Shown: piece after piece, positions 15,673-24,222 of the stretch
Position numbering within the stretch: the first letter of the stretch is position 1
Layout: the number at the start of each line of letters is the position of its first letter
Source: Chloroflexota bacterium
Lineage (GTDB): Bacteria > Chloroflexota > Anaerolineae > Aggregatilineales > Phototrophicaceae
NCBI GenBank assembly: GCA_026706455.1
Contig: JAPOYS010000148.1
Span: 1 to 64,000 of the forward strand
Direction of reading: 5' to 3'
DNA length: 64,000 nucleotides
Notes under the pieces: generated by a model
What the model was told of the DNA's origin: nothing
Seen by the model: the letters and a program-made list of their open reading frames with translations, nothing else
The model's database searches: none
Made by a program: the position numbers and the translations under genes

Positions 15673-17445
15673 ATGCTAGATCTCATCCAACCCATGGGCA
15701 GTGTGCTGCTTAGCTGGCTGCTGCTCTTTCTGCTATTCAGCGGAATGGGCCTCGGAGTCATGCGGATTCTTGGGCGAGCCGCCGATTCGGGCTGGATGTG
15801 GTTGGACAGCTTCTGGCTCGGTTGGGCGCTTTCAATTGGCATCATGCAGTTGTGGCACTTCGCCTTTCCGGTCAACGATGCGCTCGTTCTGCTGTTCGCC
15901 GCATTCGCCACGCTTATGTGGGCTCGGCTGGGCGCCGGCGCGACCCGCGTAGCGAATCGACTGGCGCGCGATAAGACATTCCTGCCGCTCTATGCGCTGC
16001 TCGCCCTGTGGATGTCGAATCGCGCGCTGGGCATGCCGATCGCGTTTGACACCGGATTCCGTGATATCCAGGCGGTCATGTGGATTGACGCCTATCCGCT
16101 GGCGCCTGGTCTTGGCAACCTCTTTTCGTCGCTCGCCTATAATCAATCGGCCTATCTCTACGACGCCTTATTGGATACATCAATTTGGTCGGGCCGAGCA
16201 TATTACATCGCGACCGGCTTGCTGCTCATGGCCTATCTGGCTTACGCGCTGCGGGCGGCGCTGCAGGTCTATCGGTCGCGGGCGGCGAGAGAAGTTGGCT
16301 GGTCAAGAGTTTTCGCGGCGCTCACCATACCGTTCATTCTGTTTCAGACGGTGCGTTGGGGCGGCATCACCCATTTCTTGACCGATACCGTCGTGGAATT
16401 GGTCGGATTCTTGACGATGATCTATCTGCTCGATTTTCTCCAGTATTGGGGGACCAAGAACAGGACAGACAATTACCTCGTCTATCGCTTGGCGATAATC
16501 ATCTTGACAGGCATTACCGTAAAGCAGAGTTATGCAGTCTACGGAATGGCGACCGCGGCGCTCGCGATCCTTGTCTGGATTCAGCGCGGCGGCGCTCGTC
16601 GACTGGTGGCCAGCTCCGCGCCGCTCTGCTTGCTGGCGCTCGCGTTTCTGCTCCCCTGGATGGCGCGCGGCGTCGTCACCAGCGGCTACCTCGCCTATCC
16701 GCATTCGATCGGCCGATTCGAACTGGACTGGACGATGCCGGAAGATCAGATCGAACTTCGTCAAACGAGGTTGGCCACCAACACGCGCCTCAGAGGCGGA
16801 GACCCTGAGGTTGTTCTGGCGTCCTGGGATTGGCTGGGTCCTTGGCTTGAAGACTATGCCAGCAATGTTTTCCCGACATTGCTTCCGACGGTCATTTCAT
16901 TTTTTGGACTTGGCTTGTACCTTTGCGGAGTACTAAGACATCGCGGGCAAAGGTCGCCGCCGATCGTGCGCTGGTGGGCGCTCAGTCCGCTGGCAGTCAT
17001 GCTCGTGTTTTGGTTTTTCACCGTACCCGAAGACAAATATGTCCGATACATTCTCTGGAGCTTCGCCGCGTTGTCGCTTACGATGGCGGCTTTAGTCTGG
17101 CGGTCGATTGCCTGGCGGCTGCGGGTCAAGGCGCTTTTCGTGGTAGTCTTTTTCTGTATGGCTTACGTCCTCTTTGCAATTGTCAGACACGAGGAGTATG
17201 TGATATCCGCCGGTCCCGATGATGGCTTTCATGCCCACTTCATGCCCATTTATCATGAGTTTGTTACCAGTGACGGCACGATTCTCAATCGCACCACCGG
17301 CGAGTGGAACCAGAACCAGTGTTGGCACATACCGCTGCCCTGTACGCCACATCCCCATGCCGGCATTGTGTCACGCGTTCCTGGGGAGCTCAGGCATGGT
17401 TTCCGCTTCGCTCCAATTGCGGAGGCGAGCAACAGCGGTGGCTGA
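15673..17445 (+). CDS. Large polytopic membrane protein, possibly LIC_10190-like / GT-C-like
   Basis: A 590-residue protein with roughly a dozen hydrophobic segments starting within the first 30 residues. A long non-membrane loop follows about residue 110, containing FDTGFRDIQAVMWIDAYP and LAPGLGNLFSSLAYNQSAY. That loop recalls the LIC_10190 family of uncharacterised membrane proteins, which have the general build of lipid-linked-sugar glycosyltransferases. No catalytic residue can be assigned. The C-terminal 80 residues appear extracytoplasmic (HAHFMPIYHEF, NRTTGEWNQNQCWHIPLPC). It starts at ATG 15673 and is followed by another small membrane protein. The assignment is by general resemblance only. 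Confidence 0.6.
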   Translation: MLDLIQPMGSVLLSWLLLFLLFSGMGLGVMRILGRAADSGWMWLDSFWLGWALSIGIMQLWHFAFPVNDALVLLFAAFATLMWARLGAGATRVANRLARDKTFLPLYALLALWMSNRALGMPIAFDTGFRDIQAVMWIDAYPLAPGLGNLFSSLAYNQSAYLYDALLDTSIWSGRAYYIATGLLLMAYLAYALRAALQVYRSRAAREVGWSRVFAALTIPFILFQTVRWGGITHFLTDTVVELVGFLTMIYLLDFLQYWGTKNRTDNYLVYRLAIIILTGITVKQSYAVYGMATAALAILVWIQRGGARRLVASSAPLCLLALAFLLPWMARGVVTSGYLAYPHSIGRFELDWTMPEDQIELRQTRLATNTRLRGGDPEVVLASWDWLGPWLEDYASNVFPTLLPTVISFFGLGLYLCGVLRHRGQRSPPIVRWWALSPLAVMLVFWFFTVPEDKYVRYILWSFAALSLTMAALVWRSIAWRLRVKALFVVVFFCMAYVLFAIVRHEEYVISAGPDDGFHAHFMPIYHEFVTSDGTILNRTTGEWNQNQCWHIPLPCTPHPHAGIVSRVPGELRHGFRFAPIAEASNSGG

Positions 17446-17498
17446 GCAAGAATCGCACCTGCTTGCGTCACGGATTGACTTGGAAACGGGATAAGTCG

Positions 17499-17969
17499 AT
17501 GTCCGCCCTTTTGCCCGTATTTGCGCTGATCGTCACCCTGTTCTTTTTGCGCGCCTGCCTGGTGACCCTTGGATACTATAAAGAACCGATCTTGACGGCT
17601 TTCCAGCAATACGGGGATGAGGTGGGCTTCAGCCCCTTGTTTGAGTCCTTTGCCTGGGGCTGCGCGCTGGGTTATATCCTGTTTATTGTCCTGGCGCCGT
17701 CATCCTTTCTCATTCTCATCGGAGTATTCTCCTTCGTATTTTTCGTGATGCTGTATTGGCGGATCAAAGACAGTATTTTAAAGCACCCGCAGATCTTTCT
17801 GCGTTTCCCCAACTGGTATCGCGAAATCGTCGATCGGACATCGCGCGAGGAAAGGCGCAAGCTTTCTTACATGTGGCTGGCGCTGCCGCTGCGGACGCGC
17901 CTGCTCTACAACGCGCAGCATGAAGAGTTTCGCAAGTGGGTCGAGCTGGTTGTTCTGTCAGTTTCGTGA
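17499..17969 (+). CDS. Small membrane protein of unknown function
   Basis: A 156-residue protein with one hydrophobic segment at residues 5-25, two adjacent ones at about 50-85, and a basic cytoplasmic-looking tail (WRIKDSILKHPQIFLRFP, TSREERRKL). I recognise no family. The start at ATG 17499 puts the first transmembrane segment at the N-terminus; earlier in-frame codons overlap the preceding gene. It lies 53 bases after the large membrane protein and may be its partner. Confidence 0.6.
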   Translation: MSALLPVFALIVTLFFLRACLVTLGYYKEPILTAFQQYGDEVGFSPLFESFAWGCALGYILFIVLAPSSFLILIGVFSFVFFVMLYWRIKDSILKHPQIFLRFPNWYREIVDRTSREERRKLSYMWLALPLRTRLLYNAQHEEFRKWVELVVLSVS

Positions 17970-17998
17970 CGGCGGCCACCCGGTTGAGGAGCAGCCGA

Positions 17999-18036
17999 GA
18001 AAAAGAGAGACGGCCCTCCAATCGGAAGAGCCGTCT
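17999..18036 (-). terminator. Intrinsic terminator after tRNA-Gln
   Basis: On the minus strand AGACGGC and GCCGTCT (plus coordinates 18030-18036 and 18008-18014) pair around a partly paired 15-base interior, followed by CTCTTTTTCTC. It lies eight bases beyond the tRNA 3' end. Confidence 0.8.
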
Positions 18037-18043
18037 TGCTTGT

Positions 18044-18115
18044 CTGGGAGACCTGGACTCGAACCAGGAATGGCGGATCCAGAGTCCGCTGTTTTGCCGA
18101 TTAAACTATCTCCCA
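18044..18115 (-). tRNA. tRNA-Gln (anticodon CTG)
   Basis: On the minus strand the 72-base sequence folds as a cloverleaf. The acceptor is TGGGAGA with TCTCCCA and a G discriminator. The D-arm is GTTT/AAAC, the anticodon stem is GCGGA/TCCGC with loop CTCTGGA giving anticodon CTG, and the T-arm is CCTGG/CCAGG with loop TTCGAGT. The weak U1-A72 pair is usual for tRNA-Gln. CCA is not encoded. It lies downstream of gltX on the same strand but has its own promoter and terminator. Confidence 0.95.
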
Positions 18116-18126
18116 ATTCCAAGCCA

Positions 18127-18155
18127 ATGGTATCATGCGCCGCCCTAGCTGACAA
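18127..18155 (-). promoter_or_regulatory. Promoter of tRNA-Gln
   Basis: On the minus strand, -35 TTGTCA (18155-18150), a 17-base spacer and -10 TACCAT (18132-18127). Transcription would begin only a few bases before the mature 5' end at 18115. It lies in the 104-base gap after gltX, so the tRNA need not depend on the long upstream operon. Confidence 0.7.
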
Positions 18156-18219
18156 GGCTCTCAGGCGGGGCGCTTGTGACAATCGCGAGTCCGCGCCGAT
18201 TGGCGTTCCTGCAAATGAT

Positions 18220-19749
18220 TCAGTCTGACTCTTGCGTCAGCGATTTCAAAGCCAGTTCTATTCGCCGAACTGACTCGGCTCTTCCCAGAATCTCCATCGT
18301 CTCAAATGTCGGCGGCGACACTCGCTGGCCCGTAACCGCCGCTCTCAAGGTTCCAAATACTTGCCCGTTCTTGTAGCCGCTCGATTTGGCGTATGCGGCC
18401 ACCGCCGCCTGTTGCGCTGCGGGCTTAAAGTCTGGTACCTGCTCCAAAATCGGCAGCGACGCGCGCAGAACCTCTGCGGTCTGCGGCGGGTCCATCTTGC
18501 GCTGAATCAAGATGTCCGGCGGCGGCGGCTGGAACGATGCCCAATTGGCAAAGAAAAAACCGGCCATCGGCACAACATCATTCAGAGATTTCAGACGGAT
18601 CCGCAGCAAGGGAACGACGCGCTTCAGCAGCTCTTCATCGACTGAATAACCGGCCGCCTTCAGAATTGGTTGTAGCGCTCGGCAAAGATCGCCCGCGTCG
18701 GAACGCTGAATGTACTGGCTGTTGAGCCAATCGAGTTTGGCGATCGGGTAGGCGCTGTTGGCTGCGTTCACATCTCGCAGGTCAAAGCGCTCGCGTGCCT
18801 GAGCCGCCGAAAATACCTCCTGATTGTCCCCATAGCTCCAGCCGATATTGGTCAGGAAGTTCATGACGGCGGCGGGGAGGTAACCCGCGTCAATGAATTC
18901 ATGGACCAGAACCGGAACGCGCCGGCCCTCGGCATCGGCGAATTGCTGCTTGCGCTTGCTGAGTTTGCCCTTGCCATTTGGATTCAGCAGCACGGGCAAA
19001 TGGGCGAATTGCGGCTCGTCCCAGCCCAGAGCGCGCCAAATCTGCAGATGCAAAGGGAAGGACGGCAGCCATTCCACCGCCCGCGTGACATGGGATATTT
19101 TCATAAAGTGATCATCCACGATATGCGCCAGGTGATAAGTCGGAAAGCCGTCTGACTTCAGCAGGATCGCGTCCTGCAGTTTGTCGTTTTCTACTTGGAT
19201 CGCCCCGCGGATGAGATCGTCGCCAACGGTCACGCCGGTCAAGGGCATCTTGAAGCGGATGACGAAGGGCAAGCCTCGCGCCTCCAGGGCCTCCGCCCGG
19301 TCCGCCGATATGTGTCGGTAGCGGCGATCGTAGCCGCCGCCGGCCGCGCGCATTTCGGCCAGCTCGTCAGCGCTGGCGAAGCACTTGTAGGCATAGCCGT
19401 TTTCGACCAGCCAGTTTGCCCAGGCCTGGTACAGCTCAAGCCGTTCTGACTGTACGTAGGGTCCGTAGGAGCCGCCTGCGCGCGGACCTTCGTCAATGTC
19501 CATTTGCAGCCAATCGAATGACTCCAGGATCATCTCCAATGAGCCGGGAACGCTGCGCTTCTGATCGGTGTCTTCAATGCGCAGGATGAATTGCCCGCCA
19601 TGCCGACGGGCGAATAACCAGGCGAAGAGCGCCGAGCGGATGCCGCCAATATGCTGCGGGCCGGTCGGGCTAGGCGCGTAACGCGTGCGCACCGGGCGCG
19701 TGATCTTGTCAGTCAAGGGTTTTTTGCTCCGCTGTTTGGCTTCAGCCAT
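18220..19749 (-). CDS. gltX: Glutamyl-tRNA synthetase
   Basis: A 509-residue class I synthetase that charges tRNA with glutamate. It carries the HIGH-type motif in SPTGPQHIGGIRSALFAWLF near residue 28, FILRIEDTD, and the KMSKS-type KLSKRKQQ near residue 255, with a full anticodon-binding C-terminus ending in VSPPTFETMEILG. It lies 28 bases after rodA at the end of the mre/min block and 104 bases before a tRNA-Gln gene on the same strand. No glnS is seen in the window. If the genome lacks glnS, this enzyme would be non-discriminating and would charge that tRNA-Gln for amidation by GatCAB; this is inference. Confidence 0.95.
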   Translation of the reverse strand: MAEAKQRSKKPLTDKITRPVRTRYAPSPTGPQHIGGIRSALFAWLFARRHGGQFILRIEDTDQKRSVPGSLEMILESFDWLQMDIDEGPRAGGSYGPYVQSERLELYQAWANWLVENGYAYKCFASADELAEMRAAGGGYDRRYRHISADRAEALEARGLPFVIRFKMPLTGVTVGDDLIRGAIQVENDKLQDAILLKSDGFPTYHLAHIVDDHFMKISHVTRAVEWLPSFPLHLQIWRALGWDEPQFAHLPVLLNPNGKGKLSKRKQQFADAEGRRVPVLVHEFIDAGYLPAAVMNFLTNIGWSYGDNQEVFSAAQARERFDLRDVNAANSAYPIAKLDWLNSQYIQRSDAGDLCRALQPILKAAGYSVDEELLKRVVPLLRIRLKSLNDVVPMAGFFFANWASFQPPPPDILIQRKMDPPQTAEVLRASLPILEQVPDFKPAAQQAAVAAYAKSSGYKNGQVFGTLRAAVTGQRVSPPTFETMEILGRAESVRRIELALKSLTQESD

Positions 19750-19777
19750 CGGGCGCTGGAATCAATTATTGCGCTCG

Positions 19778-20881
19778 TCAATTGAGTGTGCGTCGGCGGC
19801 GAACAATCACGCTTTCGACCAAGCCGATGCCCGCCATCGTGAACAGCAGCGACGTGCCGCCAGAACTCACGAAAGGAAGCGTCAAACCAGTTACCGGCAT
19901 CAGGTTCAAGTTCATGCCGATGGACACGGTCGTCTGAAAGAAAATCATGGCGGCCACGCCGTAACAGATCATGCTGCCCAGGGGATCGCTGGCCTCCCGC
20001 GCCCCTTTCAAGATGCGCGAGAGAATAAGCGCAAACATGGCCAAGACGGCAACCCCGCCGACCAGGCCGAATTCGTGCGCGATGACGCTGAATATGAAAT
20101 CGGTATGGCGAACGCGCAGGAAGCGGCCCGTGTTCTGCGGTCCTACTCCATAACCCTTGCCCAGGATGCCGCCGGAGCCGATGCTGATGCGCGCCTGATT
20201 AATGTTGTAGGCGGCGTCGGGATCCAGTTGCGGGTTGATGAAGGTCTCCACCCGCGCCCGCTGATAGGGCTCAAGCAGCGGGAATATGATCGGCAATATG
20301 ATAGCCAAGGCAAATAAGAAGAGGGCGATATGCCGCAGCCGCAATCCGGCGGACCAGATAATCACCGCCCATATCACTAGAAACACAATGGTCGTGCCCA
20401 AGTCCGGCTGCCTGAAGATCAGAGCGGCTGGTATCGCCATGTGAAGCATGCTGCGGAAAACCGTCGAGAGTTTGCCCAGATCGAGGTAACGCTCGGCGAC
20501 GTACTGCGACAGCGTGATGATCATGATGATTTTCCCAATTTCAGACGGCTGAATGCGGATGCCAATGTTCAGCCAGCGCTTGGCGCCGCCCGCGCCTTCG
20601 ACGCCAAAGAATTCCACCATGACCAGCAGGATGACCATTACCGCGTACAGCCACGGGCTCAAGCCGCCCAGCAGCCGGTAGTCAATACTTGCAATGACGA
20701 TTGCGACAACGAAACCGATAATCGCGAAGTTTCTCTGATCGGGAACTCGGCGGATGATGTCGTCGTCGATGGCGTCTTGCGTCGCGCTACCGATCATCAG
20801 GATGCCGAAGACAACCAGGACGAGTGTGGCGGCAAGCAAAACATAATCAAAACGACGCCAGATAGTAACGCTTTCAATCAT
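19778..20881 (-). CDS. rodA: Rod shape-determining peptidoglycan polymerase RodA (SEDS)
   Basis: A 367-residue SEDS glycosyltransferase with about ten transmembrane segments, polymerising lipid II during side-wall growth with its partner PBP2. Present are GGAKRWLNIGIRIQPSEIGK, FRQPDLGTT, RHTDFIFSVIAHEFGLVGG (containing the catalytic-loop Asp) and LPFVSSGGTSLLFTMAGIGL. RodA rather than FtsW is favoured by the mreBCD-PBP2 context. It starts at ATG 19749+ upstream position 20881, lies between minE and gltX, and is separated from its usual neighbour PBP2 by the min genes. Confidence 0.93.
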   Translation of the reverse strand: MIESVTIWRRFDYVLLAATLVLVVFGILMIGSATQDAIDDDIIRRVPDQRNFAIIGFVVAIVIASIDYRLLGGLSPWLYAVMVILLVMVEFFGVEGAGGAKRWLNIGIRIQPSEIGKIIMIITLSQYVAERYLDLGKLSTVFRSMLHMAIPAALIFRQPDLGTTIVFLVIWAVIIWSAGLRLRHIALFLFALAIILPIIFPLLEPYQRARVETFINPQLDPDAAYNINQARISIGSGGILGKGYGVGPQNTGRFLRVRHTDFIFSVIAHEFGLVGGVAVLAMFALILSRILKGAREASDPLGSMICYGVAAMIFFQTTVSIGMNLNLMPVTGLTLPFVSSGGTSLLFTMAGIGLVESVIVRRRRTLN

Positions 20882-20964
20882 GCGGTCCGCTTCGGTTTAA
20901 TCCATTCAGCGGAGATTATATTGCGAAGCGCTTGGTCGCGACAGGGTTAGCTGGCTTGCGCGCC

Positions 20965-21423
20965 TTAGGCTTTGGCGTCTTTCTCCTCATCATCAAAGGG
21001 CGCGACCGTATTCTCGTCTCCGGCGCCAGCTATGGGCTCGGCAACTTCGGCATCGACGCTTGTGGATTTCTCTTCCTTTTGAGCGGCTGCGCCATTGCTC
21101 GCGCCATTGGCGTAGCCGCCATCCGCTTTGACGGCTGGACTATTAACCGCCCTGGCGCCCGCGTTCGTCGTGTTGACGACCGGAATCTCGGCCACGAGTT
21201 TGCTGTGCGTTCGGTCGCGCTGTTCCAGGTCAATTTCCACACGGTCCTCGTCAACCACCAGGTATTTTACGATCACAGCCAGGATCTCGCGCTTCATCTC
21301 TTCCATGCGCTCGGGCGGCAGGTTGATGCGATCGTGCTGCAAGACGAAGCGCAGCCGGTCTTTGGCGGTGGCGCCACTGCCTTTTTTCGCGCGGCCGAAC
21401 AGTCGGCTCCATAGGTTGGTCAT
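20965..21423 (-). CDS. minE: Cell division topological specificity factor MinE, with C-terminal extension
   Basis: A 152-residue MinE, which displaces MinD from the membrane and drives Min oscillation. The N-terminal amphipathic LWSRLFGRA and the helix-strand RLRFVLQHDRINLPPERMEEMKREIL are clear, and the topological domain runs to about residue 85 (VEIDLEQRD, LVAEIPVV). The remaining 65 or so residues are an Ala/Glu/Asp/Asn-rich low-complexity tail ending in DDEEKDAKA, making it much longer than the usual 85-95 residues. It follows minD by 45 bases in the order minC-minD-minE. Confidence 0.9.
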   Translation of the reverse strand: MTNLWSRLFGRAKKGSGATAKDRLRFVLQHDRINLPPERMEEMKREILAVIVKYLVVDEDRVEIDLEQRDRTHSKLVAEIPVVNTTNAGARAVNSPAVKADGGYANGASNGAAAQKEEKSTSVDAEVAEPIAGAGDENTVAPFDDEEKDAKA

Positions 21424-21468
21424 TGGCTTTTCCTCGGTATGTAGCTGCCGCGTCCGAGCACGGCTGGT

Positions 21469-22266
21469 CTAGCGCCCGTCCAATAGTTGGACCAGTCGCT
21501 GGAAAATTCCCGGGCTTTTATCGAGATTCATGAAGGGCACATCCTCGCCTATGACGCGCCGGGCGACATTATTGAAAGCCATGCCCGCTTTGGATTGCAG
21601 GTTGAGTGTCACCGGAACCCCGCTGTTGGACGCGGAGAGGACCAATTCGTCTTCCGGGATGATGCCGATGATCGTTACACCCAGGATATCGAAAACATCA
21701 TCGGACGATAACATCTCGCCCTTTTTGACCAACTCGGTCTTCAGCCGATTGATGATTAGCTTGCCCGGTCCTTTGTCGGCCGCTTCGATCAAGCCGATGA
21801 TGCGGTCGGCATCGCGCACGGCTGATACTTCCGGATTGGTCACAATGAGCACTTCATCGGCCGGCTCCAGCGCGTTGCGAAAACCGCGCTCGATGCCGGC
21901 TGGCGAGTCGATCAAGATATAATCAAAGTCGGCGCGCAGTTCGTCAGTGAGCGTAACCATGTCGTCGGGGCTGACGGCCATCTTGTCGCGCGTCTGGGCG
22001 GCCGGTATCAGAAACAGGTCATTGAACTTCTTGTGTTTGATCATCGCCTGCCGCAGTTTGCTGCGGCCCTCGACGATGTCGACCAAGTCATAGACGATGC
22101 GATTCTCCAGCCCCATGATGACATCGAGATTGCGCAGACCGATATCGGCGTCAATGACAACCACGCGTTTGCCCAAGCCAGCCAGGGAAATGCCAAGGTT
22201 GGCTGTCGCGGTTGTCTTGCCGACGCCGCCTTTGCCCGATGAAATTGTGACTACTTTCCCGCCCAT
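21469..22266 (-). CDS. minD: Septum site-determining ATPase MinD
   Basis: A 265-residue ParA/MinD-type ATPase that recruits MinC and MinE to the membrane. The deviant Walker A SGKGGVGKTT lies at residues 10-19, Walker B in DYILIDSPAGIERG near 115-128, and an amphipathic C-terminal segment (GIFQRLVQLL) serves as the membrane-targeting helix. It is full length, starts 18 bases after minC and is followed by minE. Confidence 0.96.
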   Translation of the reverse strand: MGGKVVTISSGKGGVGKTTATANLGISLAGLGKRVVVIDADIGLRNLDVIMGLENRIVYDLVDIVEGRSKLRQAMIKHKKFNDLFLIPAAQTRDKMAVSPDDMVTLTDELRADFDYILIDSPAGIERGFRNALEPADEVLIVTNPEVSAVRDADRIIGLIEAADKGPGKLIINRLKTELVKKGEMLSSDDVFDILGVTIIGIIPEDELVLSASNSGVPVTLNLQSKAGMAFNNVARRVIGEDVPFMNLDKSPGIFQRLVQLLDGR

Positions 22267-22284
22267 TCGGCGTCCTTTCTCGGT

Positions 22285-22974
22285 CTAGTCTCTGCGTTCC
22301 ACTATGATTTCATCGTCCCGCACGCGCGCGACGGCGGGCTTCAGACCGCTGTCTTTGCCGGTTGGCGCTGCGGCAAAATAGCCAGCGATGCGCAGTTGGC
22401 TCGGGCTCATCTCCAGCGCGCAAATGATGGCGGATTCGTCGCCGCTCGCGCCGGCATGGGCGAATCCGCGCAATTTCCCCCAAACGACGATGTCGCCCGC
22501 CGCGACAACTTTGGCGCCGGGATTCACATCGCCGATGACGACCGCGTGCCCGTCGCTATGAATGGTGCGCCCGGAGCGCAAGGTGCGGCGGAAGAGCACG
22601 CCCTCGGCGCCCGTCTCTTCCGAATTGAGCGGCGCCGTCTCCAGGGTCGACGCCGGCGGGCGCGCGGCAGCGGCCCGGTTCTCGGTCGGCACCTTCAAGG
22701 ATTGCGCCGACTCGCGCGTCGTATCGCTTTTGCTCCGCACCAGTGACAGCGTCAAACCTCGACGCTCAAGCAGAGCTTTGAGGGAGCTGAGTTCATATTT
22801 CGGGACGGGACGCTCGCCCAGCTCGACGGTGATATCAGCGCCGGAATAGAATTCAGCCCGCTCGTCGATGCGCGCCGCTAACCGGTCGGTAACCGATTGC
22901 CAGCTTTCCGTCGGGCTGAGCGATATCAGCAGGCCGTTGTTAAGGCCCTTGATGGCAATGAGTTCATCTTGCAT
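22285..22974 (-). CDS. minC: Septum site-determining protein MinC
   Basis: A 229-residue FtsZ assembly inhibitor. An N-terminal domain (about residues 1-85) joins through a Ser/Pro/Ala-rich linker to the C-terminal beta-helix, with the family signatures RSGRTIHSDGHAVVIGDVNPGA, cited here as residues about 133-154, and GDIVVWGKLRGFAHAG at about 160-175. It leads the minCDE trio, 149 bases after the preceding membrane protein gene. That gap has a possible -10 (TATATT on the minus strand, 23030-23025) without a good -35. Confidence 0.93.
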   Translation of the reverse strand: MQDELIAIKGLNNGLLISLSPTESWQSVTDRLAARIDERAEFYSGADITVELGERPVPKYELSSLKALLERRGLTLSLVRSKSDTTRESAQSLKVPTENRAAAARPPASTLETAPLNSEETGAEGVLFRRTLRSGRTIHSDGHAVVIGDVNPGAKVVAAGDIVVWGKLRGFAHAGASGDESAIICALEMSPSQLRIAGYFAAAPTGKDSGLKPAVARVRDDEIIVERRD

Positions 22975-23123
22975 GCCGGCTAAAATCCGTTAGGGCGAGT
23001 CGCTTCGCAATCCACGATAGGTTAAATATACTCGGATTTCCGATTCGCGCTTTTGCCAGCCTCAATCAAACGCGAAATGCGCCGCGACGATTCGGCGTTG
23101 AACCGGTGCGGCCGGCGGCAGTT

Positions 23124-24221
23124 TCAAGCGCTCAGGATGTTCGATAACAGGAATGCCGGGAGCAAGAAGTAGAGCGCCGAGACGAGATGAATCCAGCGGC
23201 CCGATTCATCCGCCAGCGACTTGTTCACCCACTGGCCCAGGGTATTGACGGCATAAGTCATCCACATGACCTGAATGATAATCAGCGGGATGAGCAGAAT
23301 ATCGCGATGACTGCCGCGATAGGCCAAGCCGAAGAAGATGTAGGCGCCGTAGGCGATCATGGTGACGGTGCCCAGGGGAGGATACCAGCGTGACAGGCGC
23401 GCCAACCCGATGACGCCGAGGATGATGCCGAAGGGGCTGAATTGGGCGATAATCAACTCGCCCAGCTCTATCCAGCGCGCCGCCTCGCGCCAGCCCCATA
23501 TATCAAGCTGACTAGGCTGGGGAGCGAGATAGGCGCGAACCAGCAGAGCGATGCCGATACCCGTGATTGCGATTATTGCCAGCCAATATGAAGCTGGCAG
23601 ACTGGCGTAGGAAAGGAATAGAGCAAGCAGAATGGCGGGCGCCAGCAAGGTCACAAGCGGGTCGTTGATCGTGCCAATTGCGAAAAGAAAGAGTATGCCA
23701 GCGGTGTGCCAGGGTTTTGGGCGCTGAGCCGGCTTGAGGCCCGGGCGCGGATTCGTCAACAATATCATGTCCACTAGCAGGTACAGCAGCCAGGCGGTGA
23801 CCAAACCCGTAAGACGCAGGCTCTGCGCGGTGCCGACTTGACTCCAGAAAATAGCGAGAAAGAGGACGATTCCCAATCCGATGCCGAGGTCCTTGCGCTC
23901 CAATAAGAAGGAGGCCAGAATCATGCCGATGCCAGCGACGCCGGCTGCGATGACGATAGTGGCCGGCTGCGATTGACCGCCGCCCGTCTGCGACCAAAAC
24001 AGCGGGCAGAGCGCGAGCGTCAGACCGCCGGCGATTGAAGCGACGAAACCCATCTGGCGCATGCCCGCTGTCACGCCGAAGATGGCGAGAGCCAAGCCCG
24101 AAGCGCGCGCGATTGGCGTATCGCCAATGAGCAACATGAGCAGCCAAGCGGCGCCCGCGGCGAGAAGAGCCGGGCTCCAGTGCCGCAGCTGCTCTCGATG
24201 AGGGTCTTGGATCAACTGCAC
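23124..24221 (-). CDS. Polytopic membrane protein of unknown function in the mre-min cluster
   Basis: A 365-residue protein with about ten hydrophobic segments and short loops; no conserved catalytic motif is recognised. Its GTG start at 24221 is two bases after the mrdA stop, and the ribosome binding site AGGAGCGAGG lies within the end of mrdA, so translation is coupled. An earlier in-frame start at 24356 would overlap mrdA by over 130 bases and add a non-hydrophobic N-terminus. The position between PBP2 and minC hints at an envelope role, such as handling of a lipid-linked precursor, but nothing in the sequence proves it. Confidence 0.65.
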   Translation of the reverse strand: MQLIQDPHREQLRHWSPALLAAGAAWLLMLLIGDTPIARASGLALAIFGVTAGMRQMGFVASIAGGLTLALCPLFWSQTGGGQSQPATIVIAAGVAGIGMILASFLLERKDLGIGLGIVLFLAIFWSQVGTAQSLRLTGLVTAWLLYLLVDMILLTNPRPGLKPAQRPKPWHTAGILFLFAIGTINDPLVTLLAPAILLALFLSYASLPASYWLAIIAITGIGIALLVRAYLAPQPSQLDIWGWREAARWIELGELIIAQFSPFGIILGVIGLARLSRWYPPLGTVTMIAYGAYIFFGLAYRGSHRDILLIPLIIIQVMWMTYAVNTLGQWVNKSLADESGRWIHLVSALYFLLPAFLLSNILSA

Positions 24222-24222
24222 C

